Shown here piece after piece: positions 18,604 to 27,905 of a stretch of DNA of 64,000 bases. The position numbers and the translations under genes were made by a program. Position 1 is the stretch's first letter. Each line of letters starts with the position of its first letter. The DNA is from Lewinella sp. IMCC34183 (GTDB taxonomy: Bacteria; Bacteroidota; Bacteroidia; Chitinophagales; Saprospiraceae). The notes beneath the pieces are model-generated. The model worked only from the letters and a program-made list of their open reading frames with translations, ran no database searches and was not told the origin of the DNA. The DNA lies in the NCBI RefSeq assembly GCF_003390915.1, contig NZ_QMEM01000008.1, positions 186,001-250,000 on the forward strand. The letters are read 5' to 3'.

Positions 18604-18651
18604 GCCGTCGTTCGTCGATCGGTACGCCGCTTAGGTCGAATTAGGGACCAG

Positions 18652-18684
18652 CGCCGGGATTTTTTTGCGTAAGAAATCCCGGCG
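18652..18684 (+). terminator. Stem-loop after serC
   Basis: Arms CGCCGGGATTT (18652-18662) and AAATCCCGGCG (18674-18684) form an 11-bp stem, with a further partial pairing AGGGA/TTCCCT outside. It lies 49 nt after serC and just ahead of the next small gene, so it probably terminates serC. Confidence 0.7.
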
Positions 18685-18701
18685 TTCCCTATATTAGCGG
18701 C

Positions 18702-18914
18702 GTGACGCATCCATCCAAAATCAAATTTCTTTCCGCTGTTCTGGTCCTCTTGGTGGCCAGCGCTACCTGTTCCGGCTTTTTGGTCGGCCGTACCGTCAAG
18801 TTACAGCAGGAAGGGAAATTCGAGGAAATGGCCCACGTCGGCGAGCAGATCGTCGACATCGGCAGTGCCGTAGGCCGTGGCATGGATGTAGTGCGGCGGG
18901 TCATCCTGCGCTAG
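18702..18914 (+). CDS. Small membrane protein, unknown function
   Basis: A 70-aa ORF with GTG start. It has one hydrophobic segment (about residues 9-27, FLSAVLVLLVASATCSGFLVG) and an amphipathic, mixed-charge C-terminus. A TATATTAGCG element directly precedes the start, and the same motif precedes the gene at 27906, which supports its being expressed. No family recognised. Confidence 0.5.
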   Translation: MTHPSKIKFLSAVLVLLVASATCSGFLVGRTVKLQQEGKFEEMAHVGEQIVDIGSAVGRGMDVVRRVILR

Positions 18915-19016
18915 TCCGTTCATGTATCCCCCGCCGGGGATTGAACCTTTATTCCCACCACTCCTTCCCTAAGCTTTCCACGCGTCGTTCCCGAGGAGCG
19001 GCACATCCCCTTTGCT

Positions 19017-19661
19017 ATGTACCGCGGACTTCTCTGTGACCTCGACGGCACCCTTACCGATTCCGAACCCCTGCACTGTGCCGCCTGGCTGGACCTGCTA
19101 CGGGAAGAATACGGCTGCGACTACGACGCGCACTGGTTCGAACAGTGGATCGGCACCAGTGACCGGGTGGTTTCGGAGCACCTGGTCAGCGTACACGACT
19201 GGGATACCGAGGCCGAAACGCTGGTGAGCGACAAGCAGCGACGCTTTCACGACAACGTACGCCGGGAGGGAAAGACCTTTGACGGCGTCACGGAATGGCT
19301 GGGGAAGCTATCCGCCCGCTTCCCCCTCGCAATCGCGACCAATAGCGGACGGGCGGACGCCGATCTCATGATCGAGTCCACCCGGCTCGACCGGTTCACC
19401 GCGATCAGCGTGACGGCCTCCGACGTGGAAAACATGAAGCCGGAGCCCGACATCTACCTGCTCGCCGCGGAACGACTGGGCCTGTCCGCCAGCGACTGCA
19501 TCGCGATCGAGGACAGTGGCCCCGGTGGTGTGGCGGCCAAAGCGGCCGGTTGCTACTTGATCGGACTGACGGACAAAGTCACCGAGGCGGATGAACTGGC
19601 CCCCTCCAATGCTGCCGCCCTCGAGCGCGCGTACGCCCTGTTGGCGGAAGGGGATAACTAG
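19017..19661 (+). CDS. HAD-family hydrolase (beta-phosphoglucomutase-like)
   Basis: A 214-aa haloacid-dehalogenase superfamily protein. Motif I is DLDGTLTDSE (nucleophile Asp8), motif II is ATNSGRAD, and motif III/IV is KPEPDIYLLAAERL...AIEDSGPGG. The cap domain is the helical C1 type (residues about 17-85). Such proteins are phosphatases or phosphomutases for sugar phosphates; the substrate cannot be assigned. Confidence 0.88.
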   Translation: MYRGLLCDLDGTLTDSEPLHCAAWLDLLREEYGCDYDAHWFEQWIGTSDRVVSEHLVSVHDWDTEAETLVSDKQRRFHDNVRREGKTFDGVTEWLGKLSARFPLAIATNSGRADADLMIESTRLDRFTAISVTASDVENMKPEPDIYLLAAERLGLSASDCIAIEDSGPGGVAAKAAGCYLIGLTDKVTEADELAPSNAAALERAYALLAEGDN

Positions 19662-19762
19662 ATCGTGTCCCCTTTACAATAACTTAACCTGATCCTAATA
19701 GGCAGGTAATGCGCCAGATCGACTTTTGCGGTAAGATTAGAACCCGCAACAACTCGACTTAT

Positions 19763-22700
19763 ATGCGCTCAAGTTTTACCCTTTTACTCTTTGCCCTCTG
19801 CACGGGGCACTGGCTGCAGGCCCAGGAGACCATCACGATCACCGACGCCGATCTGGTTGGCGAAACCACCTACGACTGGACCAGCGACAACGAATATGTG
19901 CTGGATGGCCTGGTGTTTCTCGAAGCCGGCGGCGTATTGAACATTGAAGCAGGAACCGTGATCCGGGGGGCAAACAGTGCCGACATCACCACCGGTGACC
20001 CGACCTCCGCCCTGATCATTGCGCGCGACGCGCAGATCTTTGCCCGCGGCACGGCCGATGCTCCCATTATCTTCACCGCCTTCGACGACGACGTCAACGA
20101 CCCTGGCGACCTCACGACCGCCGACCGCGGCGACTGGGGCGGTCTTATTATCCTGGGTAACGCTACCATTGCCCGCCCAAACGGTGAAGATAACATCGAA
20201 GGAATCGAGAGCAGCGAAGCTCGTGCCACCTTCGGGGGCACCGACGACGAAGACAACAGCGGCGTCTTGAACTACGTCTCTATCCGCCACGGGGGTGCCC
20301 AGCTCAGCACCGACAACGAGATCAACGGCCTTACCCTCGGTGGGGTCGGGTCGGGTACCGAGATCGACTTTATTGAGGTTTTCGCCAACCTGGACGACGG
20401 TATCGAGTGGTTCGGTGGCACGGTAAACGTAAAGCACGCCAGCGTGTCCTTCTGCGGCGACGACAGCTACGACTACGACTACGGCTGGCGCGGCAACGGC
20501 CAGTTCTGGTTCTCCATTCAGGAGCCGGCCAACGGAACCGGCCGCGCGGGTGAGCACGATGGCGCCAGCCCCGACGAACAGGAACCCTTTAGCCAACCGA
20601 CCATCTCGAACGCAACCTTTATCGGTGTCGGTTCCGACGCGACCCCCGCCGGCGGCGATGCCCTCCGTGGCAACCCGGCCGTGGCCGTTCTGTTCCGCGA
20701 CAACGCCGCGGGTTACTACTGGAACTCGATCTTCACGGGCTTCAACGGCGCGGCCATCGCCCTTGAGAACCTCGCCGATTCCGACGTAGACTCCTACGCA
20801 CGTTTTCAGGCGGGTGACCTGGACTTCCGCAACAACATCTTTGACGACTTCGGTGAGGGTAACACCGCCGCCGATCTTTTCCTGGCTTATAATGGTACCG
20901 AGCAGGTTGACGAAGCTGCCTCGGCCGCGATCGCCACGGCCCTGACTGAGAATAACGAGATCGGTACTCCGGGCCTCGCCGGTATCAGCCGTACGGCCGA
21001 CGGCGGACTTGACCCCCGCATCAACGCCGGTGGGCTGGCCCTCGGCGGCGGCTCGGTGGAGACCCTCGAAGGCGACTTCTTCACCCTCGTTTCTTACCGC
21101 GGCGCCTTCGGCAATTCGGCCCTGTGGCTGAACGGCTGGACCGCGCTCTCGTCCGGTGGTTACCTCGGTGACCTCACGACTCCCATCGACAACAACGACT
21201 GCATTACCATTACCGACGCTGACCTCGCGCCCGGCGAAACATACACCTGGGGTGGTGGCGACTGCTACAACCTAGACGGCTTGGTATACCTGGAAGCCGA
21301 TGCTACCCTCACGATCGAGGCGGGTACGGTGATCCGAGGCCTCAACGTTAACGATATCTCTACCGGAGACAACACCTCCGCCCTCATCGTGGCCCGCGAC
21401 GCGCAGATCTTTGCCCGCGGTACGGCCGCTGCCCCCATCATCTTTACCGCCGCCGGAGACGACCTGTCCGATCCCAATGACCTTACCGTCAACGACCGCG
21501 GCGAGTGGGGCGGCGTCATCATCCTCGGTAACGCCACCATTGCCCGCCCGGGCGGCGAGGATAACATCGAGGGCATCGAGAGCAGCGAAACGCGCGCGAC
21601 CTTCGGCGGCACCGACGACGAAGACGACAGTGGCGTTCTCAACTACGTTTCGATCCGCCACGCCGGTGCCCAGCTTAGCACGGACAACGAGATCAACGGC
21701 CTTACCCTTGGGGGTGTCGGATCGGGTACCGAGATCGACTACATCGAAGTCTTCGCCAACTTAGACGACGGTATCGAATGGTTCGGTGGTACGGTGCGCG
21801 TCGATCACGCCGCGGTATCCTTCTGCGGCGACGACGGCTACGACTACGACTACGGATGGCGCGGCGGCGGACAGTACTGGTTCTCCCTGCAGGCTCCCAA
21901 CAGCTCCACCGGCCGGGCCGGTGAGCACGACGGCGCCAGCCCTGATGGGCAAACCCCCTTCAGCCAGCCCACCATTTACAACGCTACCTACATCGGTATC
22001 GGTGAGGACGCAACCGCTTCCGGTGGCGACGCCCTGCGCGGTAACCCCGCCGTGGCGATTCTCTTCCGCGACAACGCGGCCGGCTACTACTACAACTCCA
22101 TCTTTACCGACTTTAACGGCGCGGCCGTAGCCGTTGAGGCGCTCCCCGACAACGAAGGAGACTCCTACGCCCGCCTGCAGGCCGGGGACCTCGCTTTCTA
22201 CAATAACTATTTCTTCGGATTTGGTGAAGGCTCCGAGCCTACCGACATCTGGATCGCCTACGACGAGAGCGAGGTGAAACTGGAAGCCGAAACTGCTGTC
22301 GTAGCCGCCAACTTCGTCGCCAATGGGAACCTGATTGCCGACCCGCAACTGAATTCCATCACCGACCGCGACGAAGACGGTGCAGGTCTGGATCCCCGCG
22401 TGTACGCCTTCGGCGACGCGGCAACCGGCGCTCCCGCAGCCATCGACGGCTTCGAAACTACCGATTACTACGGTGCCTTTGCTCCCGGAGCTTACTCCGG
22501 CAACAGCATGGGCTGGTACGGTGGCTGGACGGCCCTGTCCGAGTACATGCTCATTGGTGACTTTACCAACGGTACCGGTCAGGTGGAGCGGAACGGCTTC
22601 CTCCTGGATGCCCCGGTCCCGAACCCGGCCTACCAGAATGCTACTGTCAGCTTCGAGCTGCCCACCGCCGCCCGGGTCAACCTCACCGTGCTCGACCTGA

Positions 22701-22852
22701 TGGGCCGGCCGCTCACGCGGATCGCCCGCGACTACACCGCCGGCACCCAGATCCAGAACCTGGACGTCAGCCAGCTGCCCAACGGCACCTACCTCATTGT
22801 TTTGGATGCCGCCGGCAGCCGCCTGCTCCAGAAGATGGTGGTAGCCCACTAA
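19763..22852 (+). CDS. T9SS-secreted repeat protein with internal duplication
   Basis: A 1029-aa secreted protein: signal peptide (MRSSFTLLLFALCTGHWLQAQ), two tandem copies of a roughly 457-residue unit, and a C-terminal type IX secretion sorting domain (about the last 80 residues, with PVPNPAYQNATVSFELP and LPNGTYLIVLDAAGSRLLQKMVVAH). Each unit contains TITDADL, GTVIRG, ALI(I/V)ARDAQIFARGTA, GGTDDED and WFGGTV blocks and resembles right-handed beta-helix surface proteins. Acidic residues are abundant, suggesting calcium binding. It is followed by a terminator and then by a TonB receptor, a pairing I believe to be common in the phylum. The upstream in-frame ATG at 19709 does not give a signal peptide. 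Confidence 0.85.
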   Translation: MRSSFTLLLFALCTGHWLQAQETITITDADLVGETTYDWTSDNEYVLDGLVFLEAGGVLNIEAGTVIRGANSADITTGDPTSALIIARDAQIFARGTADAPIIFTAFDDDVNDPGDLTTADRGDWGGLIILGNATIARPNGEDNIEGIESSEARATFGGTDDEDNSGVLNYVSIRHGGAQLSTDNEINGLTLGGVGSGTEIDFIEVFANLDDGIEWFGGTVNVKHASVSFCGDDSYDYDYGWRGNGQFWFSIQEPANGTGRAGEHDGASPDEQEPFSQPTISNATFIGVGSDATPAGGDALRGNPAVAVLFRDNAAGYYWNSIFTGFNGAAIALENLADSDVDSYARFQAGDLDFRNNIFDDFGEGNTAADLFLAYNGTEQVDEAASAAIATALTENNEIGTPGLAGISRTADGGLDPRINAGGLALGGGSVETLEGDFFTLVSYRGAFGNSALWLNGWTALSSGGYLGDLTTPIDNNDCITITDADLAPGETYTWGGGDCYNLDGLVYLEADATLTIEAGTVIRGLNVNDISTGDNTSALIVARDAQIFARGTAAAPIIFTAAGDDLSDPNDLTVNDRGEWGGVIILGNATIARPGGEDNIEGIESSETRATFGGTDDEDDSGVLNYVSIRHAGAQLSTDNEINGLTLGGVGSGTEIDYIEVFANLDDGIEWFGGTVRVDHAAVSFCGDDGYDYDYGWRGGGQYWFSLQAPNSSTGRAGEHDGASPDGQTPFSQPTIYNATYIGIGEDATASGGDALRGNPAVAILFRDNAAGYYYNSIFTDFNGAAVAVEALPDNEGDSYARLQAGDLAFYNNYFFGFGEGSEPTDIWIAYDESEVKLEAETAVVAANFVANGNLIADPQLNSITDRDEDGAGLDPRVYAFGDAATGAPAAIDGFETTDYYGAFAPGAYSGNSMGWYGGWTALSEYMLIGDFTNGTGQVERNGFLLDAPVPNPAYQNATVSFELPTAARVNLTVLDLMGRPLTRIARDYTAGTQIQNLDVSQLPNGTYLIVLDAAGSRLLQKMVVAH

Positions 22853-22866
22853 CGAACAGAATTATC

Positions 22867-22896
22867 GGGGGCGGGCCCCGCCCGCCCCCTCTTTTT
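22867..22896 (+). terminator. Intrinsic terminator after the T9SS repeat protein
   Basis: A perfect 9-bp GC stem (GGGGGCGGG at 22867-22875, CCCGCCCCC at 22881-22889) with loop CCCCG is followed by TCTTTTT. It lies 14 nt after the stop codon. Confidence 0.92.
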
Positions 22897-22922
22897 ATCT
22901 AGTGCACACAACCCCCTTACTT

Positions 22923-25844
22923 ATGCTTAACCGCATGTTTTTCCTGGTTACCCTGTTGTTGGTAACCGCCACCGCGCTGGCACAAAAAGGCGCCATTTCC
23001 GGTACCGTGTACGACGAAGACGGCTTTCCCATGCTGGGAGCCAACGTCGTCCTGGAGGGTACCACCACCGGTGCCCAGACCGATTTCATCGAGGGTAAGT
23101 ACCAGTTTCAGGTCGACCCCGGCACCTACAATATCGTTGCGACCTACGTCGGTTATGCGCCCCAAACTATTGAGGGCGTAACCGTGGCCGCCAATGAAAC
23201 TACCATTCTCGATATCACCTTCGGTGAGGACGCCGGCGTAGAATTGGAGCTCGACGTAACTGTCACCGCTCAGGCGCTTGAGCGCGGGGAGGTCGCCGTG
23301 ATGAAACTTCGGCAGAACAGCGACAAGGTACAGGACGTAATCTCCAGCCAGGAGATCCAGCGCCTCGGTGCCGGAACCGCTGCCGCTGCCCTAACCAAGG
23401 TCACCGGTACGACGGTGGTCGACGGCAAGTACGTCTACGTACGCGGCCTCGGCGACCGCTACTCGGCCACTACCCTTAACGGACTGCAGCTGCCCAGCAT
23501 CGACCCCTACCGCAACTCGGCGCAACTGGACCTCATTCCTACTACTGTGCTGGACAATATCGTAGCCAGTAAAACCTTTACGCCCGATCTGCCCGGCGAC
23601 TTCACCGGCGGCAGCGTAAACATCAAGATCAAGGCCCTGCCCGAGCGCTTCACGTGGGGTGTTTCAGTATCCGGCGCCTACAACAACCTGAGCAACTTTC
23701 GCGACGACTTTCTCACCTTCGACGGGGGGAACAAGATCGGATTGGGCTACAACGACGGTACGCTTGACCGTCCCGGTGTCCTCAATGATCCCCGGCTCAG
23801 CGAAATGAGCGTACTGACCAGTAACGCCGACCGCCGCGCCCGCCGCGACCCGCAACTGGCCCAGGCAGTTGAGGACGTAGCCAATGATTTTGGCAACGCC
23901 TTCAACATCGGCCGTAAACGTACCGGTCCCGACTACAGCATCAGCGCCAACATTGGCAACCAATTCAATGTAGGTACAATGCCCATTGGCTTCTTCGCCA
24001 CGGCATCTTACAGCCGCGACTTCAGCCAGTACCAGGGCGGCATCAACGGCAACTACCTCAACCTCGGCGGCAGCACGGGTACGCTCCAGGAGATCTACGA
24101 TCTGCGCGACAGCAAGAGCGTGGAGTCCGGCAAGCTCGGCGGCATGGTCGGTGTGACCCTGCGTCCCTCCCCGGCCAACAACATCAGCCTGTACACTATC
24201 TACAGCCACCAGGGCTTCCTGGAGGGGCGTATCCTGCAAGGTAGTAACCAGCAAAAGGGTACCCCCGGTACGGCCGATAATTTCTACCGCAGCCAAGCCT
24301 CTTCCTTCCTGGAGCGGGAGCTGATCGACTACGTGGTTCAGGGCGAGCACACCCTCACCGGTCTGGGTAACACCAAGATCGAATGGTCGGCCAACTACAT
24401 CGACAGCAAACAGCTCGAGCCCGACCTGCGCTTCCTGGAGTATATCCAGGTAAACGGGAATTACATTAACGACCCCAGCCAATTTACCCGCCCGAGCCGC
24501 TACTTCCGTGACCTTAACGACGATAGCTACCAGGGCTCGCTCGACATTACCATTCCCGTCCTGCAGAATAAGAGTCGCGGTAACGCTATCAAGCTCGGCG
24601 GTAAGTACCTGGCTAAAACGCGTGACTTCAACGAGTCCATCTACGCCTACGACAACGACCAAGGCATGTCGCTGACCGACGCTAACGGCGACTTCGATAC
24701 CTACTTCGGCCCCGGCAACCTCGGCGTACTCGAAGAGCAGGTGTCGGAGCGGAATACCATCGGTGTTTTCGTCTTTGACAACAGCAACCTAAAAAACAGC
24801 TATACGGGATCTTTTGACGTAGGTGCCGCCTACGCCATGATGACCTACGAGATCAGCCCCCGGCTCAAGGCCATCTTCGGCCTCCGCGCCGAGCAAACCA
24901 CCGTGTTGGTGGAAAGCGACGTAGTCCCCAATGAGTACCGAAACGCCGCCGAAAACGGACGGGCGGTCGACCAGCGTCGTATTGACGACAATACCGCCGA
25001 CATCGATACCCTGACGTTGATGCCCGCCCTCAACCTGGTCCTGAAGATCGGTGAAAACGCCAACCTGCGCAGCAGCTTCACCCAAACCACCGCTCGGCCC
25101 AACATGCGGGAGGTAGCGCCCTTCGGTGCCTTTGGCTTTCTGGGCGAACCGATCGTCTTCGGTAACCCCAACCTGCAACTGAGCAGCATCGACAACCACG
25201 ACCTCCGCTTCGAAATCTTCCCCGAGGCCGGAGAGGTCCTCGCCCTCAGTGCGTTCTACAAGCGCTTCAGGAACCCGATCGTGACCACCTTCCGACAGGC
25301 CGGTGACCAGCAATTTACCTGGACCAACTCGGAGAGCGCCGACCTTTTTGGACTCGAAGTGGAGGCGCGTAAGTCCCTCGGATTCTTAAGCGAAAAGCTT
25401 CAGAACCTCAGTCTCAGCACCAACCTCGCCCTTATCCGCTCCAAACAGCGCATAGACGACGCCGAGGTTGCTCTGGGGCAAGCCGTAGATCCCGCGTTTA
25501 GCGCCGAGCGTCCGTTCAACGGCCAGTCGCCCTTCGTGGCCAACGCCAACCTGAGCTACGCTACGCCCGAGTCGGGCTGGGATATGATCATCGCTTACAA
25601 CTACTTCGGCGACCGCCTGCAGAGCATTGGCGCCGTCGGTAGCCCCGACATCTTCGAGCGCGGCCGCGGCCAGCTCGACGCCAGTGTAAGCAAGAAGATC
25701 CAGAACTTCAAACTAAGCCTGCGGGCCCGCAACCTGCTGAACCCCGCCTTCGAGAGCTACTCGGAATTTGACGGGCAGACCTACATCTTCCAGAGCTACG
25801 AGCGCGGCCGGGAGATCAGCTTTGGCATCAGCTACGGCATCTGA
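22923..25844 (+). CDS. TonB-dependent outer-membrane receptor
   Basis: A 973-aa outer-membrane receptor. The order is signal peptide (MLNRMFFLVTLLLVTATALAQ), CarboxypepD_reg-like domain (GAISGTVYDEDGFPMLGANVVLEG, about 22-105), plug domain (QEIQRLGAGTAAAALTKVTGTTVVDGKYVYVRGLGDRYS) and a beta-barrel ending in an aromatic residue-containing strand (REISFGISYGI). It is not a SusC with a SusD partner; instead it follows the T9SS repeat protein. Ligand unknown. The frame is open from a GTG at 22902, but ATG 22923 gives the better signal. Confidence 0.92.
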   Translation: MLNRMFFLVTLLLVTATALAQKGAISGTVYDEDGFPMLGANVVLEGTTTGAQTDFIEGKYQFQVDPGTYNIVATYVGYAPQTIEGVTVAANETTILDITFGEDAGVELELDVTVTAQALERGEVAVMKLRQNSDKVQDVISSQEIQRLGAGTAAAALTKVTGTTVVDGKYVYVRGLGDRYSATTLNGLQLPSIDPYRNSAQLDLIPTTVLDNIVASKTFTPDLPGDFTGGSVNIKIKALPERFTWGVSVSGAYNNLSNFRDDFLTFDGGNKIGLGYNDGTLDRPGVLNDPRLSEMSVLTSNADRRARRDPQLAQAVEDVANDFGNAFNIGRKRTGPDYSISANIGNQFNVGTMPIGFFATASYSRDFSQYQGGINGNYLNLGGSTGTLQEIYDLRDSKSVESGKLGGMVGVTLRPSPANNISLYTIYSHQGFLEGRILQGSNQQKGTPGTADNFYRSQASSFLERELIDYVVQGEHTLTGLGNTKIEWSANYIDSKQLEPDLRFLEYIQVNGNYINDPSQFTRPSRYFRDLNDDSYQGSLDITIPVLQNKSRGNAIKLGGKYLAKTRDFNESIYAYDNDQGMSLTDANGDFDTYFGPGNLGVLEEQVSERNTIGVFVFDNSNLKNSYTGSFDVGAAYAMMTYEISPRLKAIFGLRAEQTTVLVESDVVPNEYRNAAENGRAVDQRRIDDNTADIDTLTLMPALNLVLKIGENANLRSSFTQTTARPNMREVAPFGAFGFLGEPIVFGNPNLQLSSIDNHDLRFEIFPEAGEVLALSAFYKRFRNPIVTTFRQAGDQQFTWTNSESADLFGLEVEARKSLGFLSEKLQNLSLSTNLALIRSKQRIDDAEVALGQAVDPAFSAERPFNGQSPFVANANLSYATPESGWDMIIAYNYFGDRLQSIGAVGSPDIFERGRGQLDASVSKKIQNFKLSLRARNLLNPAFESYSEFDGQTYIFQSYERGREISFGISYGI

Positions 25845-25891
25845 TCCGCTCCAAGACGCACTAGATTACAATTCTGTAGTCCCTTTCTGTG

Positions 25892-25922
25892 GCCCTCCGC
25901 GCACCGCGCGGAGGGCTTTTTT
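25892..25922 (+). terminator. Intrinsic terminator after the TonB receptor
   Basis: Arms GCCCTCCGCGC (25892-25902) and GCGCGGAGGGC (25906-25916), a perfect 11-bp stem with a 3-nt loop, are followed by TTTTTT. It abuts the stop codon of the convergent RDD gene and may work in both directions. Confidence 0.95.
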
Positions 25923-26331
25923 AGTGCACCCGCTCGGTCTTGGCCACGTAGTCGTGCAGGAACCGGTGCCGATCGCTGAAGAGCGCGAACAGGAGAAGCA
26001 CGGGAGCCGTAAAGAGTGAAAAGGCCTTCAGGAAGGACCGAAGAAACCGCGTTTCCGTGGGCGGGGCCTCACCGGTAGCTTCCATGACGATGCGTGAGCG
26101 CCTCAGCTCGCGCAGTTCGGCGTGGTAGTCCACGATGTACCAGTAGGCGGTGCCGCCGATGAGGGTGGTGAGCGCCACGCTGCCGTGGCCGCCGAGGAGC
26201 ATAGATAACCACTGGTCCGAATCGTACCCGAACGGGAACTCTCCCCGGAACAGGAAAAGCTGCAGCCCGATGACGGCTAGCATGACCAGGCAGTCCAGGA
26301 GATAAATTACGTAGCGACCGAATACATTCAT
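25921..26331 (-). CDS. RDD-family membrane protein
   Basis: A 136-aa membrane protein with about three hydrophobic segments and a C-terminus SDRHRFLHDYVAKTERV that matches the end of the RDD domain (usually RxxLHDxxAxT). The N-terminal part has YLLDCLVMLAVIGLQLFLF. RDD proteins are proposed ion or osmolyte transporters, but function is generally uncertain. Confidence 0.65.
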   Translation of the reverse strand: MNVFGRYVIYLLDCLVMLAVIGLQLFLFRGEFPFGYDSDQWLSMLLGGHGSVALTTLIGGTAYWYIVDYHAELRELRRSRIVMEATGEAPPTETRFLRSFLKAFSLFTAPVLLLFALFSDRHRFLHDYVAKTERVH

Positions 26332-26600
26332 GGTGGGGCAAATTTTGTATGTCTAAGATCGTCCCGCAGGCCCGCCAGGCCAAGTTTTCTCGACGGACGT
26401 AGGGCGGAGGTAGACGGAATTCGAACGCTGCGGGACACTTCTTTACGGAAATAACTAATTAATTGAAGGCTAATAGGTTGCGTCATTTTTAGGTGCGACA
26501 AATGCCGATACTGTCGCGGAACGCATCACGGTAATCCGTCCCTGGAATTCCGCCACCGAGCCGGGAACTTTGCGGGACCTATTCACTTAATCCCCTTACC

Positions 26601-26735
26601 GTGCAGCTCCCCGTCCGATCCCTATCCCTGGCGCTAACTTCCGCGAGCCCCCGCCGCGGTATTCCCCTAGTTTTAGCTTTCGTCCTGCTGGCCTTCCTGG
26701 CGGGCTACCTCCTTGGCTACCTGCCCGACCGCTAA
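26601..26735 (+). CDS. Possible 44-aa single-helix membrane protein
   Basis: A GTG-started ORF encoding 44 aa: a basic N-terminal part with SPRRG, then a hydrophobic helix VLAFVLLAFLAGYLLGYLP and stop. The AACTTTGCGG motif 30 nt upstream resembles a -7 element. The preceding 269 bases (26332-26600) hold no gene that I can see, only an AT-rich patch near 26450. The case rests on the hydrophobic pattern only. Confidence 0.35.
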   Translation: MQLPVRSLSLALTSASPRRGIPLVLAFVLLAFLAGYLLGYLPDR

Positions 26736-26782
26736 GCGCTTCGGTCCGTCACCGCATCCGCGCATTGCCTTACCTTACCCGT

Positions 26783-27775
26783 ATGGACCGCAGAACCTTC
26801 ACTACCCGGCTGGCAGCCGGACTCGCTTTACCTTTCCCGCTGCACACCGCACCTGCGCGCCGCCGACCGGAAGCGCCCGCCCGTCTGCATCGGGGGGACA
26901 CCGTGGGGCTGATCACCCCCGCCAGCTACATCGACGACTCGTCCCTGCAGCGGGCCGTCACCCAGTTGGAAGGGCTCGGACTGGTCGTCAAGCCAGGCCG
27001 TTACCTCCGGGCCGAGCGTGGCTTTCTGGCCGGCACCGACGAAGAGCGGCTGGGCGACCTGCACGCCATGTTCGGCGATCGGCAGGTGAACGCGGTATGG
27101 TGCGCCCGTGGCGGCTACGGCAGCGCCCGGCTGCTGCCCGCGCTCAACCTCGGCATCATCCGCCGCCACCCTAAAATTTTTATCGGGTACAGCGACATCA
27201 CCGCGCTGCTCAACGTCATCACCCGCGACACTGGCCTGGAGACCTATCACGGACCGGTAGGGAGTTCCGAACTTACCGACTACACCGAACGCTACCTCCG
27301 TAACGCCCTGTTTGCCGGAGAAAGCTGGCAACCCATCGTACGCCCCGCCGACGCTCCGGAGGGTTACATCATCCACCCCGGCGAGGCCAGCGGCGCCCTG
27401 TGGGGCGGCAACCTGAGCCTGCTCGCCGCTATGGTGGGTACCGGCTACTCACCCCCGGTGGCGGGTAATTTGCTCTTCATCGAGGAAGTGGGGGAGAAGC
27501 CCTACCGGATCGACCGCATGCTCACCCAGCTCCGGCAGGCCTGGAAACTCGAAACGGCGGCGGGCATCGTGCTTGGCACTTTCGCCGACTGCGAGGCGGA
27601 CGCAAACGACCGGTCGCTCACTCTCCGCGAAACCCTGACCGACCGACTGGGCGACCTGGGTATCCCCGTAGCCTACGGCATGCCCATTGGCCACATCAAA
27701 AATATGTGCACCCTGCCGGTGGGCGGGCGCATGCGTTTCTCCGCGATCGACTATACGCTGACCCCGGAAGGGTAG
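26783..27775 (+). CDS. LD-carboxypeptidase (peptidase S66)
   Basis: A 330-aa exported serine peptidase that would remove the terminal D-alanine from murein tetrapeptides during peptidoglycan recycling. The catalytic Ser137 is in IGYSDIT, the Glu in LLFIEEVGEKPYRIDRM and the His in GMPIGHIKNMCTLPVG. The N-terminus MDRRTFTTRLAAGLALP has an RRxF pattern followed by a hydrophobic stretch, so it may use the Tat pathway. A TTG 18 nt upstream is in frame, but ATG 26783 places the RR motif correctly. Confidence 0.92.
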   Translation: MDRRTFTTRLAAGLALPFPLHTAPARRRPEAPARLHRGDTVGLITPASYIDDSSLQRAVTQLEGLGLVVKPGRYLRAERGFLAGTDEERLGDLHAMFGDRQVNAVWCARGGYGSARLLPALNLGIIRRHPKIFIGYSDITALLNVITRDTGLETYHGPVGSSELTDYTERYLRNALFAGESWQPIVRPADAPEGYIIHPGEASGALWGGNLSLLAAMVGTGYSPPVAGNLLFIEEVGEKPYRIDRMLTQLRQAWKLETAAGIVLGTFADCEADANDRSLTLRETLTDRLGDLGIPVAYGMPIGHIKNMCTLPVGGRMRFSAIDYTLTPEG

Positions 27776-27853
27776 GGCGGCGGTGTGCGGGTGCGGTAGC
27801 TGCGGGCAGCCCTGTAGTCCATTTGGTATATTAGCGACAGGCTTATGCTAAGG

Positions 27854-27883
27854 CGACCACGGGTGGACGTATACCCGTGGTCG
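27854..27883 (+). other. Stem-loop ahead of the sulfatase-like gene
   Basis: A perfect 11-bp inverted repeat (CGACCACGGGT at 27854-27864, ACCCGTGGTCG at 27873-27883) lies between a TATATTAGCG promoter-like motif (27828-27837) and the ATG at 27906, so it would be in the 5' untranslated RNA. There is no T-run. It could be a regulatory or stabilising hairpin, or a weak terminator for the gene before it. Confidence 0.5.
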
Positions 27884-27905
27884 TGACGGGTTTGAGGTCT
27901 GGATT

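Noticed and set aside
18931-18955. GGTTCAATCCCC on the minus strand resembling a tRNA T-arm
   Set aside because: The flanks do not form a T-stem, acceptor stem or anticodon arm; no tRNA can be folded.
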